Assembly (NCBI GenBank): GCA_003996215.1
Contig: QJPP01007526.1
Coordinates: forward strand, 62,001 to 126,000
Reading direction: 5' to 3'
Length of the DNA stretch: 64,000 nt
Source of the DNA: Jaltomata sinuosa
Taxonomy: Eukaryota; Streptophyta; Magnoliopsida; Solanales; Solanaceae
Notes under the pieces: model-generated
Told to the model about the DNA's origin: nothing
Database searches by the model: none
What the model saw: the letters and a program-made list of their open reading frames with translations, nothing else
Shown: positions 1 to 11,776 of the stretch, one piece after another
Layout of the letters: every line of letters starts with the position of its first letter
How positions within the stretch are numbered: position 1 is the stretch's first letter
Translations under genes and position numbers: made by a program

Positions 1-549
1 ATAATTATTTGAGTTTATATGTTAAAGTTTTGGGTGAACATCTTAGTTCTCTTGATAAAAAACTTGATGAATTGACTATCTTGATAAAAGGTATAAAAGC
101 TGATATGGCTAAAACAAATGTTGCCTCTACTTCGGCTAGTAAAGCTGATGCTCAGGTTGTCCCTACTCATGTTCAAAGACCACCTGAGATTCATGATTTT
201 AAATTTAAATCTTTAAATGATTTAGAAGAACTTCTTGATAAAAAGTTTTCTGGTTTAAATATAAAACCAATAGATTTATCAAAAGATTTTTTTGCATAAA
301 ATAGAAACATCTGTTGATTATAAAAATCAAGTTTCTTTAGAGTTTAATAAACTCAGAGGTTATCCTAGAAAAAATAATAGTTATGCTAATAAACCCAACA
401 TGCAGACTTATTATTATCCTCGTCCTACTCTTCAAGATGTTTTGATAGAGGAACGAGATTGGAATCAGACGAATACTTCTTATAGTGGTTCCGAAATTTA
501 TGAATGGAATCTTGATGGTTTGACGGATAGACAATTAACCATTTTGGTT
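1..549 (+). pseudogene. EPRV block A: capsid-region fragment (lineage II)
   Basis: Internal fragment of the pararetroviral capsid part of the polyprotein, cut by the window start. Reading is open from 9 to about 290, then shifts frame at a T-run (about 286-296) and continues in another frame to 549. It contains a Lys-rich coiled-coil-like stretch (SLDKKLDELTILIKG) and the motif GIKADMAKTNVAS, which is shared with block F and differs from the GLKDGITSLNIAS-type text of blocks B, D and H, so I assign it to lineage II. It stops abruptly at an (AAT)n tract. Certain as pararetroviral by collinearity with the other copies. Confidence 0.9.
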
Positions 550-582
550 ATTATTAATAATAATAATAATAATAATATTTCG
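549..582. repeat. (AAT)n microsatellite at the A/B junction
   Basis: About ten AAT/TAA units separate capsid sequence of block A from the start of movement-protein sequence of block B. Neither side continues its viral gene across the tract, so it marks a recombination or integration junction. Confidence 0.9.
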
Positions 583-1595
583 CTGAGGACTATTTATGAT
601 TATGGTTGATTTGATAAACTTTCTTCTAAACAACTGATAAAAACCACTGAGCAATCTCTTGCTTTAAATTCGTCTGAACAAACTATTCATTTGTTAAACA
701 AGCATGATATTGATTTTTAAAAAAGTAGATATAATTACCTGCATATTGGTATGGTTCAAATTGCCTTTAAACCTTTAACTTTTAAAGGGTTACCTGAGAC
801 TTTTCTAGCTGCTCTTAGAGATGCTAGAAATTTAAATTTTCGACAGTCTTTAATGGCTTCGATAGAATCTACAGTGGCCTATGGTCCTGTATATTTTAAT
901 ACGCAACCTAATCTGCAGTTTTCACTTTCTGATGTGAAAATTATAGATGCTTTAACATTAAATATTAAAACGCTAGGTTATAATTACGTGCTTGGTTCAG
1001 AACTTATAAGTTTATCTTATAGAATTTATTTTAAATTATTATCTACTTTAAATCCAAGATGTAAGTTATAAGATACATCGGATCAAACAATATTGGTGGA
1101 AACCAATTTTGCAAGGTCCAAGGTCACAACTAGGAGACCTATTAAGTGGGAAGAAATTGATTTTCCGATTACATGGACTCTAAATTCGGTTATATCCCCA
1201 AGTCAGCTAACTGAGGCGGTTACAAATTCTGAGTATTCTCATATTTCGCAAAATCTCGATGGTAGGATTTGTATTCAGTTTTTTGATAATAGTTATGCAC
1301 CTCATAGACAGTCTTTTTCTAACAATAGACTGATGCCTACAGTAAGTTCTATTTATAATAGACGTTCTTTATCCAGTCGGCTTTTGCCTATACATCATAT
1401 TTCTCCTATTGAACCTGTTTATGGTCCAGCACGAGATCGTGCTGCTTCTTTACACACCATCACAACTGATAATAATCCGATGGTAGAAAATGTTAAAATT
1501 GACCCCAAACGAATGTGGTTCAGGTAAATGATGATAGTTCCGACAAGGATATTCCTTCTGCTTTCGAGATGGAGTTTGATTTAAATAGTACTTAA
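583..1595 (+). pseudogene. EPRV block B: movement protein (30K-type), broken
   Basis: Cell-to-cell movement protein of a plant pararetrovirus. The recognisable core is the AYGPVYFNTQPNLQFSLSD region near 870-940, typical of caulimovirid 30K-superfamily proteins. The 5' end is missing (starts at the junction). Premature stops lie at about 607 (TGA in place of Trp), 718 (TAA) and 1069 (TAA), and the frame shifts near 1,510. The native stop TAA at 1593-1595 overlaps the ATG of the capsid frame as TAATG. Non-functional relic. Confidence 0.9.
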
Positions 1596-3640
1596 TGTTT
1601 TTACAACAAATAGATTTTAGCCCAGGTTCCCTGGCAAGAAAACATATCCAAAAGGAATTTTTTAGCGAAAAATGGAACCGGTTTAAAACATGATTTTTTG
1701 ATACTTATAGTAAAGAAGATATGAATAATATCTCTCAAGAGTTCTATGAAACTTGTGCATTACATAATCAAATTATGTGTTTTGTTCCTTGGTTTATAGC
1801 CACTTATTTACCGTTATATGTTAATGTGATTGAAAGAACTTATAGAGATAGTAGTGGTAATCTCACAAAAGCGATTTACCCTCCGCAGTCACCGTTTATA
1901 TTACCTAATAATGCAGGTATTAGTTTTACGGCTTTTCAAAAATTCGTTGACGAAGATATAGCTTTAGTCAGCATTTTTGAGATTAATAAACTTATTACTC
2001 AAAATAATTATTTGAGTTTGTGTGTTAAAGTTTTAGGTGAACATATTAGTTCCCTGGATAAAAAACTTGATGAATTAACTATTTTGATAAAAGATTTAAA
2101 AGATGGTATAACTAGTTTGAATATTGCTTCAACTTCAGATCCTCAGATTGTTACAACTCATGTTCAAAGACCTCCTGAGATTCAGGATTTCAAATTTAAA
2201 TCTTTAAATGATTTAGAAAAACTTCTTGATAAAAAGTTTTCTGGTTTAAATATAAAACCAATTGATTTATCGAAAGATTTTTCGGATAAAATAGAAACAA
2301 CTGTTGATTATAAAAATGATGTTTCTTTAGATTTTAATAAACTTAGAGATGTTATCCTAAAAAATTATGCTAATAAACCCACCATGCAGACTTAGTATTA
2401 TCCCCGGCCTACTTTTCAAGATGTTTTAATAGAGGAACGAGATTGGAATCCGACTAATACGTCTTATAATGGTTCAGAAATTTATGAATGGAATCTTGAT
2501 GGCTTGACTGATAGACAGCTTACTATTCTGGTACATAGAATGCTTATGTATTCTACTATCTGTAAAAGTGTTAAGAATACAGATAGAACTATTTGTAAAA
2601 TGATTGTTGCAGGGTTTACTGGCCAACTTCGAGGATGGTGGGATAACTACCTAAGTATAGAAGAGAAAGCTTCTATTATAAATGTTGTGGCAGCTAATGA
2701 AGGTATTGATAACCTAGGCATGGCTCTAGTGAGAAATAGAGAAGATGCCGTTTATACTCTGGTTCTAACTATATTAGAATATTTCAATGGTAGATTTACC
2801 AATCAACATGAAACAATTCGAACTTTGCTTAATGGACTAAGATGTCGAACCTTAAGTGAGTTCAGATGGTACAAAGATACCTTCCTAAGTAGGGTTATGG
2901 AATTACCCGAAAACAAATATGAACATTGGAAAGCCAAGTTTATAGATGGGTTTCCCTCCTTATTTGCTGAAAGAGTTCGAAAAACTCTAGGGGGTAGTCA
3001 TACTGAAATTCCCTACAAAGATTATACTTATGGTAAGCTTATTGGAGTTTGCACCCAAGAAGTGTTAAATCTGTGTAATGAATTGGCTATGTCCAGACAA
3101 CTTAAGATGGATAAGCTTAAAAAAAGATCTCAGCTTGGAGACTTTTGCACTCAGTTCGGTTTACCTAGACCTTCTGCCTATAATAAATACAAAAGCAGAT
3201 ATTATAAGTCCTCTAGAACTGAAGAATCCCACAGGAAAAGGAGATCTAGACACAGGACTAAGGAAGAACGTGAAGCTAGAAAAAACTTTCGTAAGTCTAC
3301 TAGATTTACCAAAGATAGATCAGGAAGAGATCTGTCAAAAATCAAGTGTTATAATTGTGGAAACATTGGTCATATAGCAACCAACTGTAAGTTGACTAAG
3401 TTGAAAACTTTAGAATTAGATGATGAGACCTTTGATAAGGTGTATGGTTTGTTATACACTTCTGGTTCGGATGAAGATTACTCCGATTCTAATTCAAGTT
3501 CTGATATAGAACTTCTAGATTTTTCAGATAATGATAAAGGTAAAGATCATTGTACTACTTGAAAAAGTGATACTTGCAACTGTGAAGACGATGAGATTTA
3601 TAAGTTGCAATCATAATTCCAGGATCTTGGTGTTAGCACG
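1595..3640 (+). pseudogene. EPRV block B: capsid region with zinc knuckle, broken
   Basis: Coat-protein part of the long viral frame. It begins at the ATG of the TAATG overlap; after 32 codons there is a TGA at 1691-1693, shared with blocks C, D and H. The frame is then open from 1721 (MNNISQEF) to a TAG at about 2393, and from 2504 to a TGA at 3560; another TAA is near 3614. A CCHC zinc knuckle (CYNCGNIGHIATNC) lies at 3347-3388 after a basic Arg/Lys-rich stretch, the usual nucleic-acid-binding tail of caulimovirid capsids. An acidic Asp/Ser-rich segment follows the knuckle. Confidence 0.92.
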
Positions 3641-3655
3641 ATCACTTCAGACAAC

Positions 3656-5989
3656 GTGATCGAACTTTTAAAAGAAGTTTTTGATAACAAACTTCGAGAA
3701 AGAATCATCAATCTAGCTACCACTAATGAGGCTAGTTCAAGTTCTTCTAGAGATAATAAAAAGGATGATTTTAAATATTTTACTCCTTATTCTTTAAAAG
3801 AGGTTGATAACCGTCTTATGAGTAAAAATAATTTTTCTGAAAGAAATTCTTCTTTAATTGATTTAAAAGAAGAAATTGAGAATTTGAAAAAGGAGATCAA
3901 ATCTCTTAAACAAAATCAAATGATTTGCGATCATAGAATTACTCAGATTGAGACTAATAATTTTGGTGTTGCTAAAAATGATTATATTTCTTCAAAAAAT
4001 AATGAAAAGGATATTTCTGAACCAGACCCTAAAAATGATATGTTTTTCGGACTTATGCAAGTTATTACAGCTCATAAATGGTATGTTAAATATACTATTT
4101 TGATTGATAATAGTTTTTCCATCACTAACATTGCCATGATTGATAGCGGTGCTGATGTTAGCTGCATTCAGGAAGGCTTAGTGCCTAGAAAATATTTTCA
4201 AAAAACCACTCATATAGTTAAATCTACATCAGGACATGCTTTAGATATAAAGTATAAACTGCCTAATGCTAATATTTGCCAGAATAAGGTTTGCATTCCT
4301 CATTTCTTCTTTCTGATAAAAAATCAGTTATACCCTCCAATTATACTTGGAATCCCGTTTATAAATGCTATCTATCCTTTTACATGCATAGATTCAAAAG
4401 AATTTTCTGCTACGTATAAAGATAATAAAATAAGTTATTCTTTTGTTACAGATCCAATAACTAGAGATATTAATGCTCTTATTAATATGAAACAAAAGCA
4501 TGTTGATTATTTACAATTAGAAATGTTTAGTCTGAATATATTCGACTCTATGAATTCTGCTAAAGTAAGAGAAAATATTAAATTAATTTCCGAGCAGATG
4601 ACCGTTGATATCTGTGCTGATCATCCTAGTGCTTTTTGGAATCGAAAGAAGCACATTGTTACCCTTCCTGATGAGGATAATTTTTTAGAAGATAATATTC
4701 CCACTAAATCTCGTCCTTGCCAGATGAATGTCGAGTTAGTGGAATTCTGCAAAAAAGAAATTGATAATTTATTACAAAAGGGTTTGATAAAACCTTCCAA
4801 GTCTCCTTGGTCCTGTACTGCATTTTATTTTAATAATGCTGCAGAAAAGGAATGTGGCATTCCTAGGTTAGTCATAAATTATAAACCCCTAAATAAATAT
4901 TTGAAATGGGTGAGATATCCTATTCTCTATAAAAGAGATCTTTTATCAAGATTATATGATGCCAATATATTTTCAAAATTTGATTTAAAATCAGGCTATT
5001 GGCAGATCCAGATTTTTAAAGAGCATTTTTATAGAACTGCTTTTAATGTACCTTTTAGGCAATATGAATGAAATGTAATGCCTTTTGGTTTAAAAATGGC
5101 CCCATCTGAGTTTCAAAAAATTATGAATGATATTTTTAATCCATATCTAGATTTTATCATTGTTTATATTGATGATATTCTAATATTTTCTAAAACCTTT
5201 GAAACCCATATAAAGCATCTTGAGATATTCAAGAAAATTGTTATTCAAAATGGTTTGGTTATATCAAAACCAAAAATGAGTTTGTTTCAATTTGAAGTCC
5301 GATTTCTAGGACATCATATTAGTAATGGAAAGGTTACGCCTATTCAAAGGGCGATTGATTTTGCATCAAAATTTTCTGATATCATTACTGATAGAACTCA
5401 ATTGCAAATATTTTTGGGAAGTTTAAATTACATATCCCCTTTCTATAAGAATCTATCCCGTGATTTAGCCCATTTATATGATCGGCTAAGAAAGGATTAT
5501 AAATCTCCTTGGACTAATAGTCATACTACTTTGGTAAAGAATATTAAACTTCGTGTTCAGTCTTTGCCTTGTTTAAGCCTGGCTAATCCTACTTGGAAAA
5601 AGATTATTGAGACGGATGCGTCCAATATTGGTTATGGTGGGATTCTGAAGCAAATCAATCCCAATAATACAAAAGAGTATTTGGTAAGATTTTACTATGG
5701 TAAATGGACTGAGGCCCAGAAAAAATGTGCTACTGTGGCCTATGAAATGCTCTGCATTGTTAAATGTGTTTTGAAATTTCAAGACGATCTTTATAATCAA
5801 AAGTTTTTGATAAAAACGGATGCTCAATCTGTCAAATACATGTTTGACAAAAATTTCAAACTTGATGCTTCTAAAATGATATTTGCAAGGTGGCAAGCTC
5901 AATTAGCCCCTTTTGATTTTGAAATCATTTATAAAAAAGGAATTGATAACTCCTTACCGAATTTCTTATCTAGGGAATATCTGCAATAA
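3656..5989 (+). pseudogene. EPRV block B: protease-reverse transcriptase-RNase H, one stop
   Basis: Polymerase half of the long frame and the best-preserved pol copy here. In order: a coiled-coil-like Lys/Glu segment, a retropepsin-type aspartic protease with intact DSGA at 4142-4153, a reverse transcriptase whose catalytic YIDD is at 5165-5176, and RNase H with the ETDASN motif near 5611-5627. A TGA at 5069-5071 replaces the Trp of the QYEW motif in the RT; otherwise the reading is open from 3656 to the native stop at 5987-5989. Motif wording is of the petuvirus/florendovirus kind, judged from general family knowledge without an alignment. Confidence 0.93.
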
Positions 5990-6139
5990 ATCTAACGATT
6001 ATCTGTTGCTATACGCATAGGATGGATCCCCCGTAGATCACTAAAGGAAGAGGAAGGGGAAGATCACCCCCCAACTCACAAGGGAGGTCACACTCCCAAT
6101 CAGCATCATCAGGATCATTATACGGATCCTCGTCAAAAC
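5990..6139 (+). other. EPRV block B: pol-ORF3 spacer and start of ORF3
   Basis: A 32-bp spacer follows the pol stop, then an ATG at 6022 opens the Arg/Gly-rich N-terminal segment seen at the start of ORF3 in blocks D and E; here it ends after four codons at a TAG (6034-6036). Homology to the ORF3 5' region runs on to about 6,139, where the viral order breaks into filler DNA. Confidence 0.75.
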
Positions 6140-6247
6140 TCCTATTCTCAACAAAAGAGATCTTTTATCAAGATTATATGATGCCAATCCCTTGCCTTTA
6201 TAGGGCATTCTACAACAATTTCTGGGACAAATTGACAAAAATCAACC
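6140..6247 (+). other. Filler DNA made of scrambled viral pieces
   Basis: Three short pieces are stitched together: about 48 bp of RT in + orientation (matches 4918-4966), about 60 bp of the middle of ORF3 in + orientation (reverse complement of about 12,170-12,230), then RT in minus orientation that begins block C. Two to eight bases of apparent microhomology (AAT, then CCATTTTT-like) occur at the joints. This is the signature of end joining with template switching. Confidence 0.85.
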
Positions 6248-7690
6248 ATTTTTTAAACCAAAAGGCATTACATTCCATTCATATTGCCCAAAAGGTACAT
6301 TAAAAGCAGTTCTATAAGAATGCTCTTTAAAAATCTGGATCTGTCAATAGCCTGATTTTAAATCAAATTTTGAAAATATATTGGCATCATATAACCTTGA
6401 TAAAAGATCTCTTTTGTAGAGAATAGGATATCTCACCCATTTCAAATATTTATTTAAGGGTTTATAATTTATGACTAACCTAGGAACGCCACGTTCCTTT
6501 TCTGCAGCATTATTAACATAAAATGCAGTACAGGACCAAGGAGACTTGGAAGGTTTTATCAAACCCTTTTGTAATAAATTATCAATTTCTTTTTTACAGA
6601 ATTCCACTAACTCGGCATTCATCTGGCAAGGACAAGATTTAGTGGGAATATTATCTTCTAAAAAATTATCCTCATAAGGAAGGGTAACAATGTGCTTCTT
6701 TCGATTCCAAAAAGCACTAGGATGATCAGCACAGATATCAACGACCATCTGCTAGGAAATTAATTTAATTTTTTCCCTTAATTTAGCAGAATTCATAGAG
6801 TCGAATATATTCAGACTAAACATTTCTAATTGTAAAAATAATCAACATGCTTTTGTTTCATATTAATAAGAGCATTAATATATCTAGTTACTGGATCTGT
6901 AACAAAAGTATAACTTATCTTATTATCTTTATACGTAGCAGAAAATCCATTTGAATCTATGTATGTAAAAGGATAGATAGCATTTATAAACGGGATTCCA
7001 AGTATAATTGGAGGGTATAACTGATTTTTTATCAGAAAGAAGAAATGAGGAATGCAAACCTTATTCTGGCAAATATTAGCATTAGGCAGTTTATACTTTA
7101 TATCTAAAGCATGTCCTGATGCAGATTTAACCATATGAGTGGTTTTTGAAAATATTTTGTAGGCACTAAGCCTTCCTGAATGCAGCTAACATCAGCACCG
7201 TTATCAATCATGGCAATGTTAGTGATGGAAAAACTATTATCAATCAAAATAGTACATTTAACATACCATTTATGAGCTGTAATAACTTGCATAAGTCCTA
7301 AAAACATATCATTTTTAGGGACTGGTTCAGAAATATCCTTTTCTTTATTTTTTGAAGAAATATAATCATTTTTTGCAACACTAGAATTATTAGTCTCAAT
7401 ATGAGTAATTCTATGATCGAAAATCATTTGATTTTGTTTAAGAGATTTGATCTCCTTTTTCAAATTCTCAATTTCTTCTTTTAAATCAATTAAAGAAGAA
7501 TTTCTTTCAGAAAAATCATTTTTACTCACAAGACGGTTATCAACCTCTTTTAAAGAATAAGGAGTAAAATATTTAAAATCATCCTTTTTATCATCTCTAG
7601 AAGAACTTGAACTAGCCCCATTAGTGGTAGCTAGATTGATGATTCTTTCTCGAAGTTTGTTATCAGAAACTTCTTTTAAAAGTTCGATCA
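6247..7690 (-). pseudogene. EPRV block C: protease and RT fragment
   Basis: Minus-strand pol fragment: the aspartic protease, then the RT only as far as its MPFGLK segment; the YIDD and RNase H parts are absent. The protease active site reads DNGA instead of DSGA (about 7,200). A frameshift lies near 7,120-7,150 and a stop near 6,750. The text mirrors 3,656-5,085 of block B, so B and C form a large inverted repeat with the loop at 5,086-6,246. Confidence 0.9.
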
Positions 7691-9770
7691 CGTTGTCTGA
7701 AGTGATCGTGCTAACACCAAGATCCTGGAATTGTGATTGCAACTTATAAATCTCATCGTCTTCACAGTTACAAGTATCACTTTTGCAAGTAGTACAATGA
7801 TCTTTACCTTTATCATTATCTGAAAAATCTAGAAGTTCTATATCAGAACTTGAATTAGAATCGGAGTAATCTGCATCCGAACCAGAAGTGTATAACAAAC
7901 CATACACCTTATCAAAGGTCTCATCATCTAATTCTAAAGTTTTCAACTTAGTCAACTTACAGTTGGGGGCTAAATGACCAAAGTTTCCACACTTATAACA
8001 CTTGATTTTTAATAGATCTCTTCCTGATCTATCTTTGGTAAATCTAGTAGACTTGCGAAAGCTTTTTCTAGCTTCACGTTCTTCCTTAGTCCTGCGTCTA
8101 GATCTCCTTTTCCTGTGGAATTCTTCAGTTCTAGAGGACTTATAATATCTGCTTTTGTCTTTATTATAGGCAGAAGGTCCGGGTAAACCGAACTGAGTGC
8201 AAAAGTCTCCAAGCTGAGATCTTTTTTTAAGCTTATCCATCTTAAGCTGTCTGGACATAGCCAATTCATTACACAGATTTAACCCTTCTTGGGTACAAAC
8301 TCCAATAAGCTTACCATAAGTATAATCTTTGTAGGGAATTTCAGTATGACTACCCCCTAGAGTTTTTCGAATTCTTTCAGCATATAAGGAGGGAAGGCCA
8401 TCATTAAACTTGGCTTTCCAATGTTCATATTTGTTTTCGGGTAATTCCATAACCCTCCTTAGGAAGGTATCTTTGTACCATCTGAACTCACTTAAGGTTC
8501 GACATCTTAGTCTATTAAGCAAAGTTCAAATTATTTCATGTTGATTCATAAATCTACCATTGAAATGTTCTAATATAGTTAAAACCAAATTATAAACGGC
8601 ATCTTCTCTATTTCTCACTAGAGCCATGCCTAGGTTATCAACACCTTCATTAGCTGCCACAACATTTATAATAGAAGCTTTCTCTTCTATATTTAGGTAG
8701 TTATCCCACCATCCTCGAAGTTGGCCAGTAAACCCTGCAACAATCATTTTACAAATAGTTCTATCTGTATTCTTCACACTTTTACAGATAGTAGAATACA
8801 TAAGCATTCTATGTACCAGAATAGTAAGCTGTCTATCAGTCAAGCCATCAAGATTCCATTCATAAATTTCTGAACCATTATAAGACGTAATAATCTGATT
8901 CCAATCTCGTTCCTCTATTAAAAAATCTTGAGGAGTAGGCCGGGATAATAATAAGTCTGCATGGTGAGTTTATTAGCATAATTAATATTTTTTTAGGATA
9001 ACCTCTAAGTTTATTAAACTCTAAAGAAACATCATTTTTATAATCAACAGTTATTTCTATTTTATCCAAAAAATCTTTCGATAAATCAATTGGTTTTATA
9101 TTTAAACCAGAAAACTTTTTATCAAGAAGTTCTTTTAAATCATTTAAAGATTTAAATTTAAAATCCTGAATCTCAGGAGGTCTTTGAACATGAGTTGCAA
9201 CAATCTGAGGATCATTTTTTGTATCTGAAGAACTAGTAATATTCAAACTAGTTATACCACCTTTTAAACCTTTTATCAAAATAGTTAATTCATCAAGTTT
9301 TTTATCTAGGGAACTAATATGTTCACCTAAAACTTTAACATACAAACTCAAATAATTATTTTGAGTAATAAGTTTATTAATCTCAAAAATGCTGATTGAA
9401 GCTATATCTTCGTCAATGAATTTTTGAAAAGCCGTAAAACTAATACCTATATTATTAGGTAATATAAATGGTGATTGCGGAGGGTAAATCGCTTTTGTGA
9501 GATTACCACTACTATCTTTATAAGTTCTTTCAATCAAATTAACATATAACGGTAAATAAGTGGTTATAAACCAAGGAACAAAACACATAATTTGATTATG
9601 TAATGCATAAGTTTCATAGAACTCTTGAGAGATATTATTCATATCTTCTTTACTATAAGTATCAAAAAATCATGTTTTAAACTGGTTCCATTTTTCACTA
9701 AAAAATTCCTTTTGGATATGTTTTCTTGTCAGGGAACCTGGGCTAAAATCTATTTGTTGTAAAAACATTA
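7690..9770 (-). pseudogene. EPRV block C: capsid region
   Basis: Capsid part of block C with its CCHC zinc knuckle (CYKCGNFGHLAPNC, about 7,961-8,002). Open for 472 codons from 8522 into the protease, but separated by a stop at about 8524 from the upstream 8526-8843 part, with a further shift near 8,990. The ATG of the TAATG overlap is at 9766-9768 on this strand and the shared TGA is at 9670-9672. Confidence 0.9.
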
Positions 9771-10850
9771 AGTACTATTTAAATCAAACTCCATCTCAGA
9801 AGCAGATCATTGTCGGAACTATCATCATTTACCTGAACCACATTCGTTCGGGGGTCAATTTTAATCTTTTCTACCATCGAATTACTATCAGTTGTGATGG
9901 TGTGTAAAGAAGCAACACGATCTCGTGCTGGACCATAAACAGGTTCAATAGGGGAAATATGATGTATAGCAGACAAAAGCCGACTGGATAAAAAACGTCT
10001 ATTATAAATAGAACTTACTGTAGGCATAAGTTTATTGTTAGAAAAAGACTGCCTATGAGGTGCATAGCTATTATTAAAAAACTGAATACAAATCCTACCA
10101 TCGAGATTTTGCAAAGAATGAGAATACTAAGAATTTGTAACCGCCTCAGTTAGCTGACTTGGGGATATAGCCAAATTTAGAGTCCATGTAGTCAGAAAAT
10201 TAATTTCTTCCCACTTAATAGGTCTCCTAGTGGTGACCTTGGACCTTGCAAAATTGGTTTCCACCAATATTGTTTGATCCGATGTATCGTATAACTTACA
10301 TCTTGGATTTAAAGTAGATAATAATTTAACATAAATTCTATAAGATAAAGTTATAAGTTCTGAACCAGGCACGTAATTATAATCGTGCGTTTTAACATTT
10401 AATGTTAAAGCATGTATAATATTCACATCAGAAAGTGATAACTGCAGATTAGGTTGCGTATTAAAATATATGGGACCATAGGCCACTGTAGATTCTATCG
10501 AACCCATTAAAGACTGTCAAAAATTTAAATTTCTAGCATCTCTAAGAACATCTAGAAAAGTCTCAGGTAACCCTTTAAGAGTTAAAGGTTTAAAGACAAT
10601 TTGAACCATACCAATATGCAGGTAATTATATCTATTTTTATATAAATTAATATCATGCTTATTTAACAAATGAATAGTTTGTTCAGAAGAATTTAAAGCA
10701 AGAGATTGCTCAGTGATTTTTATCAGTTGTTTAGAAGAAAGTTTATCAAATCAACCATAATCATAAATAGTCCTCATCGGAACTTTAGAAATAGTCCATT
10801 TGTTTAACAAATCAAGGTTTTAAGGTATATCTACCTCTTCTAGTCTAGTA
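9766..10850 (-). pseudogene. EPRV block C: movement protein, broken
   Basis: 30K-type movement protein relic. Stops are visible near 10,126 (TAG), 10,517 (TGA at an Arg codon) and 10,752 (TGA at a Trp codon, the same site as the stop at 607 in block B). A small deletion near 9,800-9,810 removes several codons before the TAATG overlap at 9766-9770. The putative start codon seen in block F is not present here; the matching place reads GATCTGGGAG. Confidence 0.88.
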
Positions 10851-11770
10851 CTTTTAGTACTTACTTCTCCCAGATCTATAAGATCAAACTCATATCTGTG
10901 TCAAATACTTCATCTCTATCTTATATATACCATGAATGTCCTAGGCTCTGATACCAGCTTACAGGACCGGGTGCCAGCGGTAATTCGCACGACCAGATCT
11001 AGCAACTAAGCATCCTTAAACTAGCGGTAGTACGCACTGCATAAGAATTGAAATATACAAGAATTTTAATTTAGCTTTTCAGATTGCAAGGTGAAATTTT
11101 TATCCGAGGAAATGGTCTGTCAGAGATCTAATACATACTTCTTATTGAGCCCATCTGCCTGGTGGTTTTAATGGGGAAAGGACGCCCTTTTTCTCCTCAA
11201 TAACGGGCTTAGGTCCACGGCTGACCAGACATAGCCACTAAGGCAAAGTCAATAAGAGTAGTACTAGATCTGACTGTACCTCGATCTCAGAACCTAGTCG
11301 AGAAACCATATCAAAATTACTTTATACTTTAATAAAGCTTAGATCTGTTCATGGTGCATATATGGGAGAAGTTAGCTATTCGACATAGATATGATATCTT
11401 TAGCTGGACATCGTCCTAGCTAGGAGAATAAGAACAAGTACAAAAACTAAATAATACAAGTACCTTGAGGGACAACCAGAAGCCAAGTGATGCTTGCTAA
11501 ACTTATCCAAAAATTTTTATTCAATGTCGGAACAGTGGCAAACGCTTTCTTTAAAGACTTTACAAAGAGAGCTTCTAAGTTTTTTCTAATCTTTACAATT
11601 TTTTCTGTTGTCTTTCAACTATGAGAAAGACCCTTTAAATAACAAAAAAATAAGACATAAAGAATCTTTATACAGTAAAAATGGGTCCCATGTGGGTCTC
11701 TGTACAATGTATTATTGTAGAGTAACAGTATATCTCCTGTTGAAACAGTGTATCTACTTTTTAGGTGTCT
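10851..11770 (-). promoter_or_regulatory. EPRV block C: leader and intergenic promoter/polyA region (lineage I)
   Basis: Non-coding part of the viral circle. On the minus strand, in order: the end of ORF3, a TATA-like TATTTAAA at about 11,632-11,639, an AATAAA at 11,516-11,521 (about 115 bases further on, where a pararetroviral terminally redundant polyA signal would sit), then a leader of about 570 bases down to the primer-binding site. Promoter and polyA assignments are inferences from position and motif. Confidence 0.6.
10945..10956 (-). promoter_or_regulatory. tRNA-Met primer-binding site, block C
   Basis: TGGTATCAGAGC on the minus strand, the complement of the 3' end of initiator tRNA-Met used by plant pararetroviruses and many plant retroelements to prime reverse transcription. 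It lies in the leader just upstream of the movement-protein frame. Confidence 0.9.
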
Positions 11771-11776
11771 TGTCTT

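Noticed and set aside
5573..5902. Minus-strand ORF antisense to RNase H (also 15,282-15,611)
   Set aside because: Shadow of the viral pol frame; it recurs only because pol recurs.
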